From Beijerinckiaceae bacterium (GTDB lineage Bacteria > Pseudomonadota > Alphaproteobacteria > Rhizobiales > Beijerinckiaceae): a stretch of DNA of 10,005 nucleotides. The position numbers and the translations under genes are program-made. The notes beneath the pieces were generated by a model. That model saw only the letters and a list, made by a program, of their open reading frames with translations, ran no database searches and was not told the DNA's origin. Within the stretch, counting starts at the first letter, position 1, and each line of letters begins with the position of its first letter. Shown here in pieces: positions 6,091 through 10,005 of this stretch. The stretch lies in the NCBI GenBank assembly GCA_947380915.1, contig CANCSY010000099.1, positions 1-10,005 on the forward strand. Direction: 5' to 3'.

Positions 6091-7275
6091 CTAGCGAACC
6101 GGGGGCTGCGGGGTCACCAGCACCTGGCCGGGGAAAATGCGGTTGGGGTCGCGGATCTGAGCGGAATTGGCTTCATAGATCTGGGTATAGCGCAGGCCCT
6201 GGCCCAGCACCCGCTGGCTGATGCGCCACAAACTGTCGCCGCGCACCACTTTCACCGACTGGATTTCCGGCACCACGGCGACGCCGGGACCGGGCGGCTC
6301 CTGCGCCGCAGGGGCGAGGAGCGAAGGCGCAGCGACAGACTCCACGGGCGCGGCGGCCTTGCTCGCCTCCTGCCGGGGGTAGTCGAAAGGCGCCTGAGCG
6401 CGGGCGGCCACCTTGCCGCCCTCCTCCACCAGATCCGCACGGACCTCGTAATGGCCGGGCGACATGCCCCGCTCCACCCGCAAGGTCCATGTGCCGTCGG
6501 GCGCGGTCTTCACATCCGCCACGAAGGCTTCGTTGAGATAGAGACGCACCGTGGCGCCGGGCGGGCCCATGCCGGAGGCGAAAAAGGCGCCCTCCTCTCC
6601 AGCTTCAACCGTGCGGACCGAAACCATGCCCGCAGGCGTCGCGGGCTTGGCGCCGCCCTCCGAGAGCACACGGGTGGGCTGATCGCGCTCGACGACCGTG
6701 GCCAGGGTCTTGTCCGAGGCGCTTGTCGGCACCGAGACGACCAGACTGGTCAGCGCCTCCTGCGGCCCCTCGCCGACCCGCAGGTTGAGCAAATGATCGC
6801 CCGGCCGGAAGGCCGGAGGAATGAGCACGAATTCCCCATTGGCGTCCGAATCGGTCTCGACCAGCACGCGCGGCCCCTCGCTCAGAACCACGCGCGATTT
6901 GGGCGCGCCACGACCTGCGATGATCGTATCGCCCGAGGGCTCCACGCGGACAATATCGAAGCTGGGCTGGATGGGCGCGGGAGCTGGCGGGGGCGCAAGG
7001 GGCTCGGGAGGGGGCGCAACGGCAGGCTGGGCCGCGACCTCGGGCGCCTGCGGCTGCGATTGGACAGACGGTTGGACAGGCGGTTGCGGCTCCGCAGGGG
7101 GCGCGGGGACAGGCGCCGGCTCCAGCTTCGGCGCAGGGGGAGCGGGCGGCGTCTGGCGCTGGGCCTCGCGCTTGATGGCGGCAGGAGGTTGCTCGACAGC
7201 CCGCCAGCCCACCACCGCCACAGCGATGACGCCAACCAGAGCCGACACCAGCATAAGGACCCGCGAACCCGTCAT
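6091..7275 (-). CDS. Membrane-anchored periplasmic protein with Ig-like regions and C-terminal LysM domain
   Basis: This 394-residue protein starts with a hydrophobic segment (residues 6-23) that looks like an uncleaved signal anchor, so the rest should lie in the periplasm. A proline/alanine-rich spacer follows (about 43-103). Two beta-rich, Ig-like or adhesive-domain-like regions come next: about 107-183, containing DANGEFVL, and 218-299, containing APDGTWTLRV. A second low-complexity spacer leads to a LysM domain at 342-388 (VVRGDSLWRISQRVLG, IYEANSAQI, PNRIFPGQVL). LysM binds N-acetylglucosamine-containing glycans such as peptidoglycan, so the protein probably links inner membrane and cell wall. 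No catalytic domain is seen and the true role is unknown. ATG 7275 has AAAGG about nine bases upstream. It is transcribed away from the LOG gene and ends 97 bases before the ABC transporter. Confidence 0.85.
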   Translation of the reverse strand: MTGSRVLMLVSALVGVIAVAVVGWRAVEQPPAAIKREAQRQTPPAPPAPKLEPAPVPAPPAEPQPPVQPSVQSQPQAPEVAAQPAVAPPPEPLAPPPAPAPIQPSFDIVRVEPSGDTIIAGRGAPKSRVVLSEGPRVLVETDSDANGEFVLIPPAFRPGDHLLNLRVGEGPQEALTSLVVSVPTSASDKTLATVVERDQPTRVLSEGGAKPATPAGMVSVRTVEAGEEGAFFASGMGPPGATVRLYLNEAFVADVKTAPDGTWTLRVERGMSPGHYEVRADLVEEGGKVAARAQAPFDYPRQEASKAAAPVESVAAPSLLAPAAQEPPGPGVAVVPEIQSVKVVRGDSLWRISQRVLGQGLRYTQIYEANSAQIRDPNRIFPGQVLVTPQPPVR

Positions 7276-7378
7276 TCCGTCGCGCCTTTCAAAAACACTA
7301 TGCTAACCTAGCCTCAATCTCGCCAAACCGCCACCTTAGGACTCAAGGCCAAGTCAAAGCCTAAAACAGGACGATCTG

Positions 7379-7987
7379 ATGACAAGCTCTCCATTGCGAA
7401 ATGTCTGTGTTTACTGCGGTTCGGCCTCGGGCGACGACCCGCGCTACGCCCAGGCCGCCAAGGCCCTGGGGCTCGCCCTCGTGGAAGCGGACCTTGGCCT
7501 TGTCTATGGCGGCGGCAACAATGGCCTGATGGGAATCGTCGCCCGCTCGGTTCTTGAAGCTGGCGGGCGCGTGACCGGCATCATTCCCGATTTTCTGGAA
7601 AAGCGGGAATTGATGCTGCGCGAGGCCCAGGATCTGGTGATCGTGCCGGACATGCATACCCGCAAGCGCCTGATGTTCGAGCGCGCCGACGCCTTCGTGG
7701 CCCTGCCCGGCGGGGTCGGCACCCTGGAGGAACTAGTGGAGCAGCTCACCTGGGTCCAGCTGGGGCGCCACCGCAAGCCCGTGCTGATCGCGGATGTTGC
7801 AGGCTTCTGGCGGCCCCTGCTTCTGCTTTTCGCCCATATGCGCGACAGCCAGTTCATCCGGCAGGACACCGAGGTGCATTATCTCGTCAGTGAAAAGATC
7901 GAAGATGTTGTTCCCATGCTCAAAAAAGCGGCGGAATTCGCCGCGCGCGACAGCGCCGGCCCCCAGCCCCTCGACAATCGCCTGTGA
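7379..7987 (+). CDS. LOG-family nucleoside 5'-monophosphate phosphoribohydrolase (TIGR00730 type)
   Basis: A 202-residue Rossmann-like protein of the LOG family. It shows CGS at 13-15, YGGGNNGLMG at 43-52, the MHTRKRLMFERAD segment at 92-104 and the diagnostic PGGVGTLEE at 110-118. Family members cut the N-glycosidic bond of cytokinin riboside 5'-monophosphates or of ordinary nucleotides such as AMP, releasing the free base and ribose 5-phosphate. Many bacterial proteins once labelled lysine decarboxylase belong here; that older label should be avoided. The preferred nucleotide cannot be told from sequence. ATG 7379 has AGGA about seven bases upstream. The 103-base gap to the divergent LysM gene must hold promoters for both, but I see no convincing -35/-10 pair in it. 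Confidence 0.92.
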   Translation: MTSSPLRNVCVYCGSASGDDPRYAQAAKALGLALVEADLGLVYGGGNNGLMGIVARSVLEAGGRVTGIIPDFLEKRELMLREAQDLVIVPDMHTRKRLMFERADAFVALPGGVGTLEELVEQLTWVQLGRHRKPVLIADVAGFWRPLLLLFAHMRDSQFIRQDTEVHYLVSEKIEDVVPMLKKAAEFAARDSAGPQPLDNRL

Positions 7988-8004
7988 GAAAGCCAAAGGC
8001 GGAT

Positions 8005-8033
8005 TTGCATCTTGGCCGCAGATCATCTTAAGT
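8005..8033 (+). promoter_or_regulatory. Weak candidate promoter for the small exported protein gene
   Basis: TTGCAT (8005-8010) and TTAAGT (8028-8033) are 17 bases apart. Each matches consensus at only three of six positions, but the 8028-8049 stretch is unusually AT-rich for this window. The gene downstream lies 80 bases from the LOG stop, so read-through from LOG is the alternative. Confidence 0.22.
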
Positions 8034-8067
8034 TAAGAAAGAGTTAAAAGCGTTCATGGAGGCCACA

Positions 8068-8427
8068 ATGAAATTCGTGCGTATCGTCGCCATCACGGCG
8101 GCAGTCTTGTCCGGCTGCGTAGCCGCGTCAGCCCAACAAGCCGCCCCGGCCAAGGGCAAGCCCGCCGCCAAGGCGGTCTCCGCCGACGTGCTGGTGGACA
8201 ACCGCCGCGAGGCGACCCTGCTCGAGCTCTCGCTCAAGGGCAAAGCCAAGGACGCGGAAGAAGTGGTCGTCGCCAAGGACCTTGGCCCCGGCGCCAAGCT
8301 GACCGCCAAGCTGCCCGCCAAGGCCGGCTGCGTGTTTGATGTCTCTGGCTTCTTCGATGATGAATCCGTGCTCGAGGTCGCAGGCGTGAACCTGTGCAAG
8401 GACAAGCGCCTCACCCTCGTGGAATAA
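8068..8427 (+). CDS. Small exported protein of unknown function with a two-cysteine mature domain
   Basis: I do not recognise a named family. The 119-residue product has a clear signal peptide (MKFVR followed by a hydrophobic stretch). Two processing routes are possible. LSGC at 14-17 fits a lipobox, which would give a lipoprotein with C17 at its N-terminus; ASA-QQ at 20-24 fits signal peptidase I cleavage. A Lys/Ala/Pro-rich linker (24-37) leads to a compact region (38-119) with C88 and C110, which could form a disulfide in the periplasm. An acidic patch FFDDES (95-100) lies between the cysteines. The start at 8068 is preferred over an in-frame ATG at 8056 because GGAGG (8058-8062) is five bases before it and because MKFVR is a standard signal-peptide start. 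Gene neighbours give no functional hint. Confidence 0.8.
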   Translation: MKFVRIVAITAAVLSGCVAASAQQAAPAKGKPAAKAVSADVLVDNRREATLLELSLKGKAKDAEEVVVAKDLGPGAKLTAKLPAKAGCVFDVSGFFDDESVLEVAGVNLCKDKRLTLVE

Positions 8428-8438
8428 GGCGATTCGGT

Positions 8439-8478
8439 GCGTGAACGAGGAGCGCGATGCGGCGCGCCTCGCTCACGC
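8439..8478. terminator. Hairpin between convergent genes, likely two-way terminator
   Basis: GCGTGAACGAGG (8439-8450) faces CCTCGCTCACGC (8467-8478), giving a 12-bp stem with a single non-Watson-Crick position (A-C on the plus strand, G-U wobble on the minus strand); GCGC/GCGC can pair inside the loop. It lies 11 bases after the plus-strand gene's stop and includes the citramalate synthase stop codon in its right arm. No T run follows on either strand. Confidence 0.5.
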
Positions 8479-10005
8479 CCCGGCCTTGAACAGTTTATAG
8501 ATGATCGCGTCGGTCAGCGCCTGAAACGAGGCGTCGATGATATTGGCGGAGACGCCAACCGTTGACCAGCGCGCCCCCGTCTCATCGCCAAATTCGATCA
8601 GCACCCGCGTGACCGCGTCTGTTCCCCCCTGGAAGACGCGCACGCGGTAATCCAGCAATTCCAGATCGCCGATATGGCGCTGGTATTTGCCGAGATCCTT
8701 GCGCAGGGCCAGATCCAGCGCATTCACGGGGCCGTTGCCCTCGGCGGCGGAGATGAACTCCTCCCCATCGACGATCACCTTCACGATGGCTTCCGACACC
8801 GTGGTCATTTCGCCCAGCGCATTGTGCCGGCGCTCCACATTCACGCGGAACCGCTCCACCTGGAAATAGTCGGGCGTCTCGCCCAGGATCCGCCGCGCCA
8901 GCAATTCGAAAGAGGCGTCGGCGCCCTCATAGGCGTAGCCCAGCGCCTCCTTCTCCTTGACCTCATCGAGCAGGCGCCCCACGCGCGGATCATCTTTCGC
9001 CACGGTGACGCCGATGCGCTCCAGCTCCGAAAGAATGTTCGACTTGCCCGCCTGATCGGAGACCAGAACCTTGCGCTGATTGCCCACAAGCGCCGGGTCC
9101 ACATGCTCATAGGTGCGCGGGTCCTTCAGCACGGCGGAGGCATGGATGCCCGCCTTGGTGGCGAAGGCCGAGGCGCCCACATAGGGCGCATGGCGGTCTG
9201 GCGCCTGATTGAGCAATTCGTCGAGCGTGTGGCTGATCTTGGTGATGACGGAAAGCTTCTCCGCCGAGACGCCGATTTCGAAATGATCGGCGTAATCGCT
9301 CTTGAGCAGCAGCGTGGGGATCAGCGAAATGAGATTGGCGTTGCCGCAGCGCTCGCCCAAACCATTCAGCGTGCCCTGTATATGCCGTGCGCCAGCCCGC
9401 ACCGCCGCCAGCGAATTGGCCACCGCATTCTCGGTGTCGTTATGGGCGTGGATGCCCAGATGGGAGCCGGGCACATGCTGCGCCACTTCCCCTACGATAC
9501 GTTCGATTTCGTGCGGCAGCGTCCCGCCATTGGTGTCGCAGAGAACCACCCAACGCGCGCCTGATTCATGGGCTGTTTGGGCGCATTGCAGGGCATAGGC
9601 GGGATTGGCCTTGTAGCCATCGAAGAAATGCTCGCAATCAAGGATCGCCTCGCGCCCGTGATGGCGCACCAGCTTGATGGAATCGGCGATGCCGTCGAGA
9701 TTTTCCTCAAGCGTGCAGCCCAGCGCCACATGAACCTGATAGTCCCAGGTCTTGGCGACGAAGGTGATGACATCCGCATCCGCCTCCAGCAGGCCCGCGA
9801 CGCCCGGATCATTGGCCGCCGAACGCCCGGCCCGCTTGGTCATGCCGAAGGCCGCGAAACGGGCCTTGCTGGTGGGTTTCTTGCGGAAGAATTCGGTGTC
9901 CAGCGGATTGGCGCCGGGATAGCCGCCCTCCACATAATCGATGCCGAGATCATCGAGCACCCGCGCGATCTTGCGCTTGTCCTCGAGGGAGAAATCGACG
10001 CCCGT
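8473..10005 (-). CDS. cimA: Citramalate synthase, LeuA/HMG-CoA lyase-like family (5' end beyond the window)
   Basis: The enzyme condenses pyruvate with acetyl-CoA to (R)-citramalate, the first step of the threonine-independent route to 2-oxobutyrate and isoleucine. The visible 510 residues begin in frame at the window edge (TGVDFSLEDKRKIAR), so only about 20 N-terminal residues, including the usual TLRDG motif, are missing. Seen here are the TIM-barrel features YVEGGYPGANP (24-34), CDTNGG (156-161), metal-binding HAHND (186-190) and GTLNGLGERCGN (211-222), followed by the linker region and a C-terminal LeuA-type regulatory/dimerisation domain from about residue 385. The length and the EGGYPGANP and ASAFATKAGIHASA segments favour the TIGR00977-type citramalate synthase (characterised in Geobacter) over 2-isopropylmalate or homocitrate synthase. 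The C-terminal domain usually binds the end-product inhibitor, so isoleucine feedback is likely but not shown. Confidence 0.92.
   Translation of the reverse strand, partial: TGVDFSLEDKRKIARVLDDLGIDYVEGGYPGANPLDTEFFRKKPTSKARFAAFGMTKRAGRSAANDPGVAGLLEADADVITFVAKTWDYQVHVALGCTLEENLDGIADSIKLVRHHGREAILDCEHFFDGYKANPAYALQCAQTAHESGARWVVLCDTNGGTLPHEIERIVGEVAQHVPGSHLGIHAHNDTENAVANSLAAVRAGARHIQGTLNGLGERCGNANLISLIPTLLLKSDYADHFEIGVSAEKLSVITKISHTLDELLNQAPDRHAPYVGASAFATKAGIHASAVLKDPRTYEHVDPALVGNQRKVLVSDQAGKSNILSELERIGVTVAKDDPRVGRLLDEVKEKEALGYAYEGADASFELLARRILGETPDYFQVERFRVNVERRHNALGEMTTVSEAIVKVIVDGEEFISAAEGNGPVNALDLALRKDLGKYQRHIGDLELLDYRVRVFQGGTDAVTRVLIEFGDETGARWSTVGVSANIIDASFQALTDAIIYKLFKAGA

Noticed and set aside
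4221..6221. Open frame of 666 codons on the plus strand, opposite the ABC transporter
   Set aside because: It is antisense to a gene with every ABC motif intact. The translation is a compositionally odd His/Asp/Arg/Ala-rich string with no domain, as expected from the opposite strand of GC-biased codons.
6451..7311. Open frames on the plus strand opposite the LysM gene
   Set aside because: Arg/Gly-rich low-complexity translations are the antisense of the Pro/Ala-rich spacer; no start signal or domain supports them.
7276..7378. Search for divergent promoters between the LysM and LOG genes
   Set aside because: Hexamers such as TATGCT and TAAAAC occur, but none has an acceptable -35 partner at 16-18 bases, so no promoter is called.
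8056..8067. Alternative ATG four codons upstream for the small exported protein
   Set aside because: That ATG overlaps the GGAGG that serves the ATG at 8068, and the MKFVR start gives the better signal peptide.
1..10005. CRISPR arrays, insertion sequences, tRNA genes or phage-defence genes
   Set aside because: No regularly spaced repeats, transposase motifs, tRNA cloverleaf or defence domains were seen on either strand; the genes are ordinary chromosomal ones.

Overview
The window is a GC-rich chromosomal stretch from an alphaproteobacterium, most likely Hyphomicrobiales (Rhizobiales). The assignment rests on gene content and order (infA-maf-yacG; psd-pssA beside an Atm1-type ABC exporter; a LysM protein divergent from a LOG-family gene), all of which I recall as common in that order; I could not run a search. 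Coding density is high, and no rRNA, tRNA, insertion sequence, prophage or CRISPR array is visible. No intergenic gap exceeds about 170 bases.

Layout, left to right. Positions 1-1017 (minus strand) hold the first codons of a dehydrogenase E1 beta gene and the complete E1 alpha gene upstream of it; the two overlap and form a 2-oxo acid (pyruvate/acetoin-type) dehydrogenase operon. E1 alpha has a TTG start behind a strong ribosome binding site. Positions 1089-2213 (minus) are infA-maf-yacG, a tightly packed operon for translation initiation factor IF-1, a house-cleaning nucleotide pyrophosphatase and a small zinc protein that inhibits DNA gyrase. It ends at a hairpin with a T run. Positions 2381-3977 (minus) are psd and pssA, two consecutive enzymes of phosphatidylethanolamine synthesis. 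Positions 4086-5993 (minus) encode an Atm1-like ABC half-transporter, closed by a perfect 11-bp hairpin. Positions 6091-7275 (minus) encode a membrane-anchored periplasmic protein with a proline-rich linker, two Ig-like regions and a terminal LysM domain.

From 7379 two genes run on the plus strand: a LOG-family nucleoside-monophosphate phosphoribohydrolase and a small exported protein of unknown function with two cysteines in the mature part. They converge on a citramalate synthase gene (8473-10005, minus) whose 5' end lies beyond the window. A hairpin that includes the citramalate synthase stop codon separates them.

Functionally this is core metabolism and envelope maintenance: phospholipid synthesis, a membrane exporter, a peptidoglycan-binding protein, branched-chain amino acid precursors and translation. 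I found no convincing new multi-gene system. The points most worth a second look are the unknown exported protein with its ambiguous signal peptide, the uncertain substrate of the E1 pair, the Ig/LysM protein, and several hairpins at gene ends.
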